64,000 bases of DNA from Paenibacillus sp. FSL R10-2782. Lineage in GTDB: Bacteria > Bacillota > Bacilli > Paenibacillales > Paenibacillaceae. The position numbers and the translations under genes are program-made. This document shows positions 17,052-26,236 of the stretch, piece after piece; positions within the stretch are counted from its first letter, which is position 1; every line of letters begins with the position of its first letter. The notes beneath the pieces were generated by a model that saw nothing but the letters and a program-made list of their open reading frames with translations, made no database searches and was not told where the DNA came from. The stretch is from assembly GCF_038592985.1 (NCBI RefSeq), contig NZ_CP151951.1, positions 3,835,001 to 3,899,000 on the forward strand. Direction: 5' to 3'.

Positions 17052-18068
17052 TTAAGCTTCCGTCAGCCGCCGACTGCCATGGAGCGCTCTCCTGATAGCC
17101 TCGACCGCTCCGATCGCGCCCGCTTCGTTGCCGAGTGCCGCCTTGCGAATGTCCACAGCAACAGGACTTAATGCGCAGACACGTTCGGCCAATTCGCCAG
17201 CATATTCCGCATTTTTCTCCACAACGCCGCCACCCAGCACAACAAGCTGTGGATTAAGCGTGATGGTCAAGTTGGCGATGGCAACGGCCATCAGATGATA
17301 AGCCCGGTCCAACACGTGGGCCGCGAGCTGACTGCCCTCTGCAGCCGCCGCGAAGACATGCTTTGCCGTGACCGGACCGCCAGCCGCCTGCAACGCGAGA
17401 ACCGGACACAGCTCCCCTTCTTCCAGACAACGCGCCGCCTGTAGCCCGATACCAGTACCGGAAGCTTGGTTCTCCAACGCTCCAAACCTCTCCAAGATGC
17501 CGCTTGGCCCTACAGCCAACGCCCCTCGGTCCGGCTCAATCACCAAATAACCAATCTCCCCGGCGGAGAAGGCCGCTCCTCTATAGATCTGCCCATTCAG
17601 GTACAACGCACCGCCGATGCCAGTGCCGACCGTGATCATTACAAAATGCTCACAGCCAGCCGCTGCACCCTTGCACTGCTCCCCAAGCGCCGCCATGTTC
17701 ACATCATTGTCCAGCACCACGATTCCTTCATAGTTGTGCGCAATCCACGGGCGAATATCCTCTGCCGCCCAGTCCAATGCAGGTGCGCTGGACAGAATGC
17801 CTGTCTGCTCGTTCATCACTCCCGGCAAGCCGATACCCACTCCAGCCAGTTTGGAAAGTTTGGTTCCATGGGCTTGGCAAAATTGCCCCAGCTCGGCAAA
17901 CAGCCATTCCATAAAGCTTTTCGGGTCCCTGCTCAGCTGCGTATCGAGCTTGCGTTTGCCGCGAATGCTCCCGTCCTCGCTGGATAGGCAAAACATGGTC
18001 TTGGTGCCGCCGACATCAATTCCCGCGATCCAGGCGGTGGATGCGCCCAGTTCAACATCGGAAGTCAT
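17052..18068 (-). CDS. ROK family sugar kinase
   Basis: A 338-residue cytoplasmic kinase of the ROK family. It has the phosphate-binding IAGIDVGGTKT at ~14-24, GVGIGLPGVM, the catalytic LDNDVNMAALGE with its Asp, and TVGTGIGGAL. The Cys-rich zinc motif seen in many ROK glucokinases is absent. ATG 18068 overlaps the heparinase stop (ATGA) and has GGAGGG 7 nt before it, so it was chosen over ATG 18083. As last gene of the polysaccharide operon it probably phosphorylates a released monosaccharide; which one is not known. Confidence 0.88.
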   Translation of the reverse strand: MTSDVELGASTAWIAGIDVGGTKTMFCLSSEDGSIRGKRKLDTQLSRDPKSFMEWLFAELGQFCQAHGTKLSKLAGVGIGLPGVMNEQTGILSSAPALDWAAEDIRPWIAHNYEGIVVLDNDVNMAALGEQCKGAAAGCEHFVMITVGTGIGGALYLNGQIYRGAAFSAGEIGYLVIEPDRGALAVGPSGILERFGALENQASGTGIGLQAARCLEEGELCPVLALQAAGGPVTAKHVFAAAAEGSQLAAHVLDRAYHLMAVAIANLTITLNPQLVVLGGGVVEKNAEYAGELAERVCALSPVAVDIRKAALGNEAGAIGAVEAIRRALHGSRRLTEA

Positions 18069-19996
18069 CCATGATCCCTCCATTCCAGCGTGGTGCCATC
18101 CATTATGATGGTTCCGATGGCGGTACCATACACATAGGACACCTCGACCCGCTGAAGCGCAGGATCGATCTCGTACGCAGTCAGGCGGAGCGGCTCGCCG
18201 TTATCGGCCGAATCCTCCGGCAGACACACCGTAAGGATGCCTGTTTTTCCTGAAAAAGCGGCTTGTGCCTGTAACACAGGCGTCTCCGCCTTGGAGCCGT
18301 ATACTTTCGATACCCAGCCCTGCTGTTCGCTGACCGTGAGGCGCCCTTCCGTCAACCCGGCTGTTGTCCAGTGTATAGCGAGCTTGACAGAAGAGCCTGG
18401 ATAAACCAAGGAAGCGGAAGCACCCAGACTACCCGTCTTGCCCGCTAACAGTTCTACTACAGCTTCCGGGTGTAAATGAAACCGTTGCTCCATTTCATGC
18501 TCCGCTTCGGCTTCCAGCCAATCTGCTAACAGCATGATCGGAACCTCCGCACCGAGCAACACCCATCTACGATGTGTTACTGGATCGGGCAAACGAGTAT
18601 AACCGTCATGGGAAGCATCGATGAAGTGATAACGGCTGTTGCTCTCCCAGCGGTATGTCTTCACTTGGGCCGCAGGCGTGCCCCATTGCTGCGTGGACAC
18701 ATACGGCGTCTGATCCTCACCGTCCACCGTGATCGTATTATGCGCCCGCGTGCTTTTGAAATAATGGCGCCACTCCCCTTCTTCGTAGGTGTATCGTCCG
18801 GTATCGGTGAAAAAAAGCTGCTGCTTCCACATCCATTCCAGATTCAGCGCATCGGCATGACCATGCGCACCGCCCATAGCGGCGGCATCAAAAAACAAAT
18901 ACTGTTGCTCATCCCGCATCACATAGTACCCGGTCTGTGGAAATGCCCGGCTCTCCGTTGAAGGCTTGTAAGCAGCCTGAAGCCGCATATAACGTTCGTA
19001 TTTCTCCGCTCCCAGCAGCCACAGGCTTTCCGAACTATCCGCCCCCCGGCAGATCAGTTCGTCATCTTCGAGAATCGCGCCCAACAGCGTCAACCGCTGC
19101 CGCCCATCGCCAACCCAGTCGGAGTCGCCGACTCCGGTAGATTGTTGGTCTGGCCGGATAAGCGCCTCCGTGAATGCTGTCATTTTGCGAAGTTGCTCGC
19201 CGAACCATTCCGAGAAGGGATAACCGGACAGCCGGCCCAGTAAATAGGGGGTGCCGAACATTTCGATGCTGGCATTGTGATAATGGGTCGTAAGCTCAAT
19301 CTGCACCCCTTCGGGGCCAACCTGATGCAGCAGGCAAAGCTCCAGCCGCTCGGACGCCAACTGCCGCCAATACGGCGCACGCGGATGCCAATGATAGAAT
19401 GTGGCGATCATGAACAGACCTTGCATATGCATAATAGCATGATTAATTTCGGTACTGCCCAGATACCGGGTGAGGAACTCCGCATGTTCTTCCAGCCCCT
19501 GTAAAAATTCGGCGTGAAACGATTCCGTCAGTAGTGGGCTGTCCTCCATATATTTGTAGGCAGATATCCAGGACTGCACGCGCAAGCCGGTTTCCAGCAG
19601 CCGCCAAGGACCAAGCTTCTGGAAGAAAACGGCTTCTTCATAGGACGAATCGACTGGAACCGGGTTCTGCTTCCGCCAACCGCGATAATGGTTGATAAAC
19701 GCAGAGACGTACTGCGTATTGCCATTCATCAGGTATGCTTTGCCCAAATCCGTCATATGCCAATGCCGATTCATTCCCCAGGTGAACTCCGGGTCCTTGG
19801 AGGGATTATACAGCCAGTCCACCGGATCACCCATTAGAATCCAGCGGCTCAAGTCATGGGTGTAAGGCACGATAAATTCATTGACCACGGCATGATCGGC
19901 AATAGCAATCGACGCTTCGGCTTCGCCGGGAAAATGACGTGCATAATATGCCGCAGTCCTGCGCAATTCAAGCTGCGACAGGTAATAGTCGTTCAT
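18065..19996 (-). CDS. Heparinase II/III family polysaccharide lyase
   Basis: A 643-residue protein without signal peptide, so it acts in the cytoplasm on imported oligosaccharides. The N-terminal (alpha/alpha) toroid covers ~1-330 (WGMNRHWHMTDLGKAYLM, STEINHAIMHMQG, ELTTHYHNASIEMFG), and the heparinase II/III beta domain begins with GGAHGHADALNLEW and FTDTGRYTYEEGEWRHYFKS, ending RAHNTITVDG. Family members cleave uronate-containing polysaccharides by beta-elimination; the exact substrate cannot be told. It is overlapped by 4 nt on both sides (cupin before, ROK kinase after), so all three are translationally coupled. Confidence 0.88.
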   Translation of the reverse strand: MNDYYLSQLELRRTAAYYARHFPGEAEASIAIADHAVVNEFIVPYTHDLSRWILMGDPVDWLYNPSKDPEFTWGMNRHWHMTDLGKAYLMNGNTQYVSAFINHYRGWRKQNPVPVDSSYEEAVFFQKLGPWRLLETGLRVQSWISAYKYMEDSPLLTESFHAEFLQGLEEHAEFLTRYLGSTEINHAIMHMQGLFMIATFYHWHPRAPYWRQLASERLELCLLHQVGPEGVQIELTTHYHNASIEMFGTPYLLGRLSGYPFSEWFGEQLRKMTAFTEALIRPDQQSTGVGDSDWVGDGRQRLTLLGAILEDDELICRGADSSESLWLLGAEKYERYMRLQAAYKPSTESRAFPQTGYYVMRDEQQYLFFDAAAMGGAHGHADALNLEWMWKQQLFFTDTGRYTYEEGEWRHYFKSTRAHNTITVDGEDQTPYVSTQQWGTPAAQVKTYRWESNSRYHFIDASHDGYTRLPDPVTHRRWVLLGAEVPIMLLADWLEAEAEHEMEQRFHLHPEAVVELLAGKTGSLGASASLVYPGSSVKLAIHWTTAGLTEGRLTVSEQQGWVSKVYGSKAETPVLQAQAAFSGKTGILTVCLPEDSADNGEPLRLTAYEIDPALQRVEVSYVYGTAIGTIIMDGTTLEWRDHG

Positions 19997-20328
19997 TGCT
20001 GATCCTCAAGGAAATCTTCGCGGAACGGATTGAATACATCCAGAATGACGGAGTCTTCCAGCGCCTTCACGCCATGCAGAACGTTATAACCCGCGTAGAA
20101 GCTATCTCCTGCCTTGAGAATGCGCGTCTCGTCGCCGACCCGAACCTCGAAGCTTCCTTTTACAATATAGCTGACCTGCTCATGCTTATCGTGAGAATGG
20201 ATTACTCCGACTCCACCCTTACGAAAGGTGACCTCCACCATCATCAGTGTTCCACCCATACCGAGGATTTTGCGGGAGCTGCTGTCGTCAATGACATGCG
20301 TTTTTGCTTCCCCATTTTCAATAATCAT
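19993..20328 (-). CDS. KdgF-like cupin
   Basis: A 111-residue single-domain cupin. The metal site is formed by HSHDKHEQ and a later H in NVLHGV, with GDSFYAGYN between, and the end ALEDSVILDVFNPFREDFL is like KdgF, which converts 4,5-unsaturated uronates released by lyases into linear keto forms. It lies just before the lyase gene with a 4-nt overlap, which supports that role. Start ATG 20328 has GGGGTAGGA upstream. A generic sugar-binding cupin remains possible. Confidence 0.75.
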   Translation of the reverse strand: MIIENGEAKTHVIDDSSSRKILGMGGTLMMVEVTFRKGGVGVIHSHDKHEQVSYIVKGSFEVRVGDETRILKAGDSFYAGYNVLHGVKALEDSVILDVFNPFREDFLEDQQ

Positions 20329-20355
20329 GCTTTCCTACCCCTTTCAGATAAAATA

Positions 20356-20384
20356 CGCGGCCGAACGCTTGGGGATCGGCCGCG
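20356..20384 (-). terminator. Intercistronic hairpin after the solute-binding gene
   Basis: CGCGGCCGA and TCGGCCGCG form a perfect 9-bp GC-rich stem around an 11-nt loop, in the 69-nt gap between the solute-binding protein and cupin genes. Only a weak T tract follows on the minus strand, so it is more likely a partial terminator or 3' stabiliser than a full stop. Confidence 0.5.
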
Positions 20385-20397
20385 GGACAGCCACAGG

Positions 20398-21789
20398 TTA
20401 TTCTTCTGTGGACAATTTGCCCTGTAGCTTGGCAGCATCAAAATTGGGATCAGCGACAATATTGGTAGTGCCGGATGCTCTTAATTTTTCCAGAGATGTG
20501 TTATACCTGGTATCCAAATCCTTAATTATAGCGTCCACATCACCGCCGGTGAATACAAATACGTTAAAGGCTTCTGCCCATTTCATGCCCTCCAGAGAGC
20601 TCTCTGTAATTATACTTGGATTAGCTGGATAAATGGCGTCAACCCGTTTTGGTAGGAATCCTTCAATGCCCGGAATACTCGGCTTCTTGCCTGAGCTCAA
20701 CACGGCTGGGATTAAGGAGATTCCATAGCCCTTTTCATAGTATTCACTTTGCAATTCCTTGCTGTACACGTACTCCATAAACTTCCAGGCTGCTTCCTTA
20801 TGGGCAGAATCGGCGCTGATACCGATGTAGGAACCGCCGATAATTTGCGATGCCCCTTTAATGGTTCCGTCAATAGACGGCACAGGAACCGCCCCCCAGT
20901 TTTCAGTGGTCGGGAACTGGTCCTTGTACACTCCAGGTTCAGCCGAGTGGTTAATATACATTCCGATTTTACCTTGGGCAAATTGAGCGCGCAGCGGATC
21001 GATATCCAGATTCTCCACTCCCGGCAGCATACTGCCGTCTTCTTTCATTTGCCGCAGCGCCAAAGCGATCTCCTTGTACATGCTAAAATCAAACTGGCCT
21101 GTTTTGTAATTGTAACCGTCGATGCCTGTGTTGTTGCTTACGCCTGCAATCGTATTCGCTGCTCGCCAAAAGCCGTTTCCGCTCTTGAACGGGCTGGCAA
21201 AGCCGTAAATACCTTCGCTTTTGCCAACCTCTGTAATCTTTTTGGCCGCAACCACCATGTCGGCCAGTGTTTTGGGAGGAGTAGCGATGCCTGCTTTCTT
21301 AAAGATATCTTTATTATAAATCAGTCTCCAGATTTGCCCGGTGTTGGGCAAGGTAAATATCTTGCCGTCGATGGTGTTCTTATTCTCGATCAGGCTGTCT
21401 TTGAAGGTCGCCTTCATCTCGTCGCTCATATAGGAGTTGATCGGGGCCAGATAGCCTTTCTTGTAATAGGTCTGGAAATCGTTGACTTGCAGTACGTCCG
21501 GAGCCTGCTTGCTGGCAAACGAGATGTCTACCGCCTGCGGATAATTATCACCCATAACGTTCATTTCTACTTCAATATTATCTCGATTCGTCTGGTTAAA
21601 CTTGTCAACCTTTGCTTTCATAAAATCGGCATCATGGCGGTCAGGCGTCCAGTAAATGATTTTGGTTTTCGCTCCCGTAGTTCCTTTGGAATCGGCCGGA
21701 GCGTCATTATTGCCGCTGTCCGATGAACAGCCGCCCAGACTCAAGGCCAGGACTGTGCTCAATGTTAGGATAATCCACTTCTTAACCAT
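20398..21789 (-). CDS. Oligosaccharide-binding lipoprotein, extracellular solute-binding family 1
   Basis: A 463-residue lipoprotein with signal VKKWIILTLSTVLALSLGGC (lipobox cysteine at ~21). The mature part has the usual features: IIYWTPDRHDADFMKAKVDKF, ADVLQVNDFQ-like segment at ~90 and a C-terminal helical lobe (WKFMEYVYSKELQSEYY). The start was set at ATG 21789, 7 nt after GGGGG. It is placed after the sensor genes and before the enzymes, and binds the substrate for the two permeases at 25345-27127. Because the gene is separated from the regulator by 136 nt it may also have its own promoter. Confidence 0.88.
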   Translation of the reverse strand: MVKKWIILTLSTVLALSLGGCSSDSGNNDAPADSKGTTGAKTKIIYWTPDRHDADFMKAKVDKFNQTNRDNIEVEMNVMGDNYPQAVDISFASKQAPDVLQVNDFQTYYKKGYLAPINSYMSDEMKATFKDSLIENKNTIDGKIFTLPNTGQIWRLIYNKDIFKKAGIATPPKTLADMVVAAKKITEVGKSEGIYGFASPFKSGNGFWRAANTIAGVSNNTGIDGYNYKTGQFDFSMYKEIALALRQMKEDGSMLPGVENLDIDPLRAQFAQGKIGMYINHSAEPGVYKDQFPTTENWGAVPVPSIDGTIKGASQIIGGSYIGISADSAHKEAAWKFMEYVYSKELQSEYYEKGYGISLIPAVLSSGKKPSIPGIEGFLPKRVDAIYPANPSIITESSLEGMKWAEAFNVFVFTGGDVDAIIKDLDTRYNTSLEKLRASGTTNIVADPNFDAAKLQGKLSTEE

Positions 21790-21925
21790 CGTTATGCCCC
21801 CTTTTGTTTTTCCAGACAACCTCTGCGGTTACCCGTTAACGTAATCATAGTGGTTCCGTTTTCACGGGAGTGAGGGACATTTTAACTTTGTATGGGGGAA
21901 AAAATGATTGTCCCCGGCTTCCTGT

Positions 21926-23533
21926 TCATTTCAAATACATCTGCCTGAAACTAGTGGGCGTCATGCCGCAATACTTTTTAAACAGGCCGCTAAAATACGG
22001 ACGGTCCTCATATCCGAGCATCAGTGAAATTTCCTGCACCTGCACCCCTGCAATCAGCAGTTCCTTCGCTCTTTCCATTCTCATCTTAGTAATATATTGA
22101 ATCAGGGTCATGCCCGTCTCCTTCTTGAAGGCGTTTGCAAAATAACTTGGGCTTAAATGAACCGCCCGGGCGCAATTGTGAAGCGTTAAATTCTCCTGGA
22201 GATGCAGGCGGATGTATTCCCTGGCCCGATGGATTGCTTGCGTAACATCCCTGAGCCGCTTTTTCTCCACAAATTCACAGCCCTTACTGCTGAAATGATT
22301 GATATAGCTCTTCCAGCCGCCGAAGGTCAACGAACGGTTCTCCTCCAGCGCTGTTAAGTCAGCCTCCAACTGGATGCGTTCTTCCTCGGTGATCTCATCA
22401 CAAAATGCCCGGTACATGGCGAAAGCGAGCCCTGACAATAAGCGGATCATAGCCAGTGGCTCCGGGAATTTGTGGGACAATGTCCATTGATGGAAAATGT
22501 CGTCAATCATAAGGTGACAGCTCGTTTTATTTCCGCATCTCAGCGCATACAGCAATTCCTTTTCCTTCTCCACAGGGTAGTCTGGAGCTGCAAAATCCTC
22601 CTGCGCCAGTTCCGTATACCGAAATACACAATTGCCCTCGCTGTAAAAACGGTAAGCCAGCGCTTTGGCGGCATGCACAAACGCTGTATGAATTTCTTTC
22701 GGTCCCCGGGCCATCGTGCCCAGGCCAATCGAAACGGTTTTTTTGCTGAATTTCTCCACATTCTCCCGGCAAAGTTCCAGCAGCTCTGAAGTTCCCATCC
22801 CATCTGGCGGATTAAAGATGGCTGCCAGCCGCTGCTTGCTCTCATGCAGCACAACACCCCGGGTATGGCAATTCAGCGTCTCGTCCAAAATATTTTTGAT
22901 CGCGAAGGGAATGATTTCGTTGTCGTCAAGATGCAGGGTGTAGCCATATTCCGTATAGCAGTCCATCTCGATGGCCATGACCATTAGTGTACCAGCATCC
23001 AGATTAATATTGAGATCGCTCCAACGGCTATCGCTTAGGCGTCCACCTGTTTCCTGCCGAAGCAGACTGGTTAAATAATCCTGGCGGAGCTGTAAATGGC
23101 TGGCGTCCATTTTTTGCTCCAACTGCTTGAGCTGCTCCGACTTGGTCCGTTCAGATTCGATCACCTTTTTCACTTTCAAGACTGCTTCTAGAATTTCCGG
23201 CGAGGTGAACGGTTTTAGCAAATAATCAGAAGCGCCAAGCTTAATCGCTTCGTGAGCATAGCTAAAATCGGAATAACCGCTAATAAAAATAAACTTGGCA
23301 CGTAAACGTTGGTCATAAGCGCGCCTCATCAGCTCTAAACCGTTAAGCTTCGGCATCCGGATATCACTGATGACGATATCTGGATCCTTCTCCAGCAGAA
23401 GAGTCCAACCACGCTCGCCATCACCTGCGGTACCCACAACCTCAATATGGTGATCCGACCATGGAATGGTCGCAGAGATTCCTTTTACAACGGCTTGAAT
23501 ATCATCCATAACACACATCGTCAAATGATCCAT
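21926..23533 (-). CDS. YesN-type response regulator (receiver, AraC HTH)
   Basis: A 535-residue regulator. The receiver domain at ~5-125 has CVMDDIQAVVKG, DIVISDIRMPKLNG with the phospho-acceptor Asp, and YLLKPFTSPE. A long middle region (~130-420) has no recognised domain, as is usual in long YesN proteins. Two AraC helix-turn-helix units end the protein (VHLSPSYFANAFKKETG and LGYEDRPYFSGLFKKYCG). Start ATG 23533 has GGAGG before it and lies 9 nt after the kinase stop. It should activate the polysaccharide operon. Confidence 0.9.
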   Translation of the reverse strand: MDHLTMCVMDDIQAVVKGISATIPWSDHHIEVVGTAGDGERGWTLLLEKDPDIVISDIRMPKLNGLELMRRAYDQRLRAKFIFISGYSDFSYAHEAIKLGASDYLLKPFTSPEILEAVLKVKKVIESERTKSEQLKQLEQKMDASHLQLRQDYLTSLLRQETGGRLSDSRWSDLNINLDAGTLMVMAIEMDCYTEYGYTLHLDDNEIIPFAIKNILDETLNCHTRGVVLHESKQRLAAIFNPPDGMGTSELLELCRENVEKFSKKTVSIGLGTMARGPKEIHTAFVHAAKALAYRFYSEGNCVFRYTELAQEDFAAPDYPVEKEKELLYALRCGNKTSCHLMIDDIFHQWTLSHKFPEPLAMIRLLSGLAFAMYRAFCDEITEEERIQLEADLTALEENRSLTFGGWKSYINHFSSKGCEFVEKKRLRDVTQAIHRAREYIRLHLQENLTLHNCARAVHLSPSYFANAFKKETGMTLIQYITKMRMERAKELLIAGVQVQEISLMLGYEDRPYFSGLFKKYCGMTPTSFRQMYLK

Positions 23534-23542
23534 ACTGACCTC

Positions 23543-25297
23543 CTACATGAACGGGATTGTGATGGTAACGGTCGTCTCGATGTCAGGAATACTCCTGAAC
23601 GTAATGGATGCCGACTCTCCGTAATGCAGGCTGAGCCTGCTGCGAAGGTTGGAGAGCGCATAACCCTTGCGGCCCGCATCATGCTCGTATACAGCCTTTT
23701 CCATCTGCCCGGCATCCATTCCGCAGCCGTTGTCAGTCACTTGTAGCAGCAGGAACTCGCCTTGGCCGTACACTTTGATGAAGATATTGCCAAGAGCGGC
23801 CTTGTCTCGAAACCCATGCAGGATGGAGTTCTCCACCAGTGGCTGAAGTAGTATTTTCAGCATTGGAATGGAAAGATATGATGGATTTTCAACATGAATC
23901 GAATACGTAAATAGGTCCTCATAACATTTTTGCTGCAATTGCAAATACTGTTCGACATGTTTAATTTCCTGTTTCAAGGTAGTGATATCGTTCCCGTTGT
24001 TCAGTCCTAGCCGGAACAACAGCGACAAGGAGACAATCATCTCACTGACATCTTTTTTCTCACCGCTCTCACTTTTCCAAAAAATAGTATTCAACGTGTT
24101 ATACAAAAAATGAGGGTCAACCTGCGCCTGAAGCGCCTTAACCTCAGATTTACGCTTGTCCTGCTCCGAAGTCCGCACCTCCTGAATTAGCAACTGAATC
24201 TGATCCAGCATCCGGTTAAATGTATGACCAACAGTGCTCACCTCATCCTCATATCTGCTGTTAAACCGCACATTCAGATCATTGTATTCCACCTCGGCCA
24301 TCAAGCTTTGCAGTTTATGAAGCGGTTTCAATAAAGCGGAGGCCAACAGATTGGACAAGATAAGCGCAAGCACAATGCATAACAGCATAATCAAAATGAT
24401 CAGCCAGCGGATCTTGTTCAGCGGATACAGCAGGTCGGCCTTGGACTGGATGCTGACCATCACCCAATCCTCATTCATGGACAGTGTGTTGTAATTGACC
24501 AGCAATTCTTCTCCCTTGGCATTCGTATAATGGAAATCCCCTTCTCCTCCCCTGCTGAAATGGTCGATAAACTCCCGTTCTGTATTAAAATCATACTGCC
24601 GGGCTTCGGGCTGGATCACCATCGTTCCATCCTTTTGTAGCAAAAAAAGCTGAACCTGATTATTCATCAGATCCTGCTCCAGAATGGCCCGCATAGCTTG
24701 CTCTCTCATGTTCACAACCATGTATACATTCGGAATATAATGATTGTCCAGCACAGTCGGCTTTAGCAGCAACGACAGCACATTACCTTTCCATTGAAAC
24801 AGCTCATTGCGATGGGCTCCCAGCCACAAGGTATTCCAGCCTGTCTGCTTCGTATAGGCTCCATATTCTTCTGAAAAGTGCTTCGTCCGGTCGGGAAAAT
24901 CTTTGGTGGAGAAGAAATCACCGATTGGCGTGTTCAGATAAGCCGTATCAATCAAGGGTTCCACCAGCTTCAACTGGGCAAGCGAAGTTTGTAGCAGGGA
25001 CAGATTCTGATAATAGTTGACGGCGTTATTGTTACGCACATCCTTCATCACCTGATTGAACGTTTCATTCAGCATAAAGGAATAAGACGAAACTACAATA
25101 TGCCTGAGATGTTCATCCATCACCTGCACCGATTTATTCAAAATTCCCTGCTTAAGCTGCAAGGCATTGCGCTCGATGCTTCGAGCGGCAAAGAGATAGG
25201 AGCAGATACCCGTCACGCTGATGCACAATATGGCCAGGAAAATAAATAGCAGTTGAATTCTTTTCTTCAAAGAAAGCTTGTAGAAATTGAAACTCAT
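23543..25297 (-). CDS. YesM-type sensor histidine kinase
   Basis: A 584-residue membrane kinase: helix at ~15-35, extracellular region of ~250 residues, second helix at ~290-315, HAMP, then QVDPHFLYNTLNTIFWK with the phospho-acceptor His and an ATPase domain with NSILHGF and TDNGCGM. ATG 25297 follows AAGGAG with an 8-nt spacer; GTG 25306 has a poorer fit. It forms a sensor pair with the next gene. Its place inside the operon, between permeases and binding protein, suggests that the binding protein or its sugar is the signal. Confidence 0.9.
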   Translation of the reverse strand: MSFNFYKLSLKKRIQLLFIFLAILCISVTGICSYLFAARSIERNALQLKQGILNKSVQVMDEHLRHIVVSSYSFMLNETFNQVMKDVRNNNAVNYYQNLSLLQTSLAQLKLVEPLIDTAYLNTPIGDFFSTKDFPDRTKHFSEEYGAYTKQTGWNTLWLGAHRNELFQWKGNVLSLLLKPTVLDNHYIPNVYMVVNMREQAMRAILEQDLMNNQVQLFLLQKDGTMVIQPEARQYDFNTEREFIDHFSRGGEGDFHYTNAKGEELLVNYNTLSMNEDWVMVSIQSKADLLYPLNKIRWLIILIMLLCIVLALILSNLLASALLKPLHKLQSLMAEVEYNDLNVRFNSRYEDEVSTVGHTFNRMLDQIQLLIQEVRTSEQDKRKSEVKALQAQVDPHFLYNTLNTIFWKSESGEKKDVSEMIVSLSLLFRLGLNNGNDITTLKQEIKHVEQYLQLQQKCYEDLFTYSIHVENPSYLSIPMLKILLQPLVENSILHGFRDKAALGNIFIKVYGQGEFLLLQVTDNGCGMDAGQMEKAVYEHDAGRKGYALSNLRSRLSLHYGESASITFRSIPDIETTVTITIPFM

Positions 25298-25344
25298 TGG
25301 CACCACTCCTTGAAGCCCATTGTATCAATAGAACCCCAGTTACT

Positions 25345-26214
25345 CTACCCCTTGACAGCACCGGCAGTAACTTGCATAAACGATTTACTGGCGAACACAT
25401 AGACCACCAGAAGCGGCAGAATGGATAGACAGGCGCCAGCCATCATCAGTTGAACCTCCGCGGCGGCTCCGATACCGTACCGAAGATTAGCCAATCCTAC
25501 TGGGAGCGTCTGCAATTCCGGATTACTCATCGTGAACACCAGTGGCAAAATATACTCATTCCATGAGCCCTGGAAGGCTGAGAGCCCGGCAACGGCAAGC
25601 GCAGGCCGCAGCAACGGGAGCACAATCCGCCAATACACCGAATAAAAGTTGCAGCCGTCAATCATCGCTGCCTCGTCAAGATCCTTGGGAATACCTCTGA
25701 AGAATCCTATCAGCATGAAATAACAGGTGGCATGTGCGCTGACCAGTATAATGATGATGCCCCACAGCGTCTTGTTCAGACCAAGCATGACCATCAAGTC
25801 AAATTGCGGACGCAGCACCACAGCCCCGATGGAGATAAACAGAGTAGATGCCATGAGCAGGGAGTATGCCTTTTTGCCGATAAAATGTACCCGGCTCACT
25901 GCATAGGCGGACATGGACGCGACCAGCAGAATACCGATTGTCGTAGCAACGCTTACAAAAATACTGTTCAGGGTAAAGCGGGAGAAATGGGCGTTTTCCC
26001 AGGCCTGGACATAGTTGGAAAAGTGCCAGCTTTGTGGCCAGATGGTTGCACTGCTCGTCAGCTCCTGATTCGTCTTGAACGAGCCGAGTACCACGATGAC
26101 AATCGGGAATATCGCTAGAATGGCCGTCGTGAGCAGGAACACCCAGAGCACTGTCTTGCCAGTCCAGCGTGCCAGCTTCGGGGATAAGGTATGGTTGGTA
26201 TGAGTATGATTCAT
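25345..26214 (-). CDS. CUT1 sugar ABC transporter permease, MalG type
   Basis: A 289-residue permease with six predicted helices, a 25-residue hydrophilic N-terminus rich in His and Thr (NHTHTNHT), the EAA loop (LDEAAMIDGCNFYSVYWRIVLP) and C-terminal AGAVKG. AGGAGG sits 8 nt before ATG 26214; this start overlaps nothing and lies 22 nt after the preceding stop. It works with the MalF-like permease encoded just upstream. No ATPase is encoded in the operon. Confidence 0.9.
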   Translation of the reverse strand: MNHTHTNHTLSPKLARWTGKTVLWVFLLTTAILAIFPIVIVVLGSFKTNQELTSSATIWPQSWHFSNYVQAWENAHFSRFTLNSIFVSVATTIGILLVASMSAYAVSRVHFIGKKAYSLLMASTLFISIGAVVLRPQFDLMVMLGLNKTLWGIIIILVSAHATCYFMLIGFFRGIPKDLDEAAMIDGCNFYSVYWRIVLPLLRPALAVAGLSAFQGSWNEYILPLVFTMSNPELQTLPVGLANLRYGIGAAAEVQLMMAGACLSILPLLVVYVFASKSFMQVTAGAVKG

Positions 26215-26236
26215 TCTGTTTTCCTCCTGCCTGCTT

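Noticed and set aside
20749..21726. A 325-codon plus-strand frame
   Set aside because: Antisense shadow of the solute-binding lipoprotein gene, without ribosome site or recognisable domain.
21826..21850. cre-like site upstream of the solute-binding protein at 21789
   Set aside because: TGATTACGTTAACG fits only 12 of 14 positions, with an error at a conserved inner base and at the last base.
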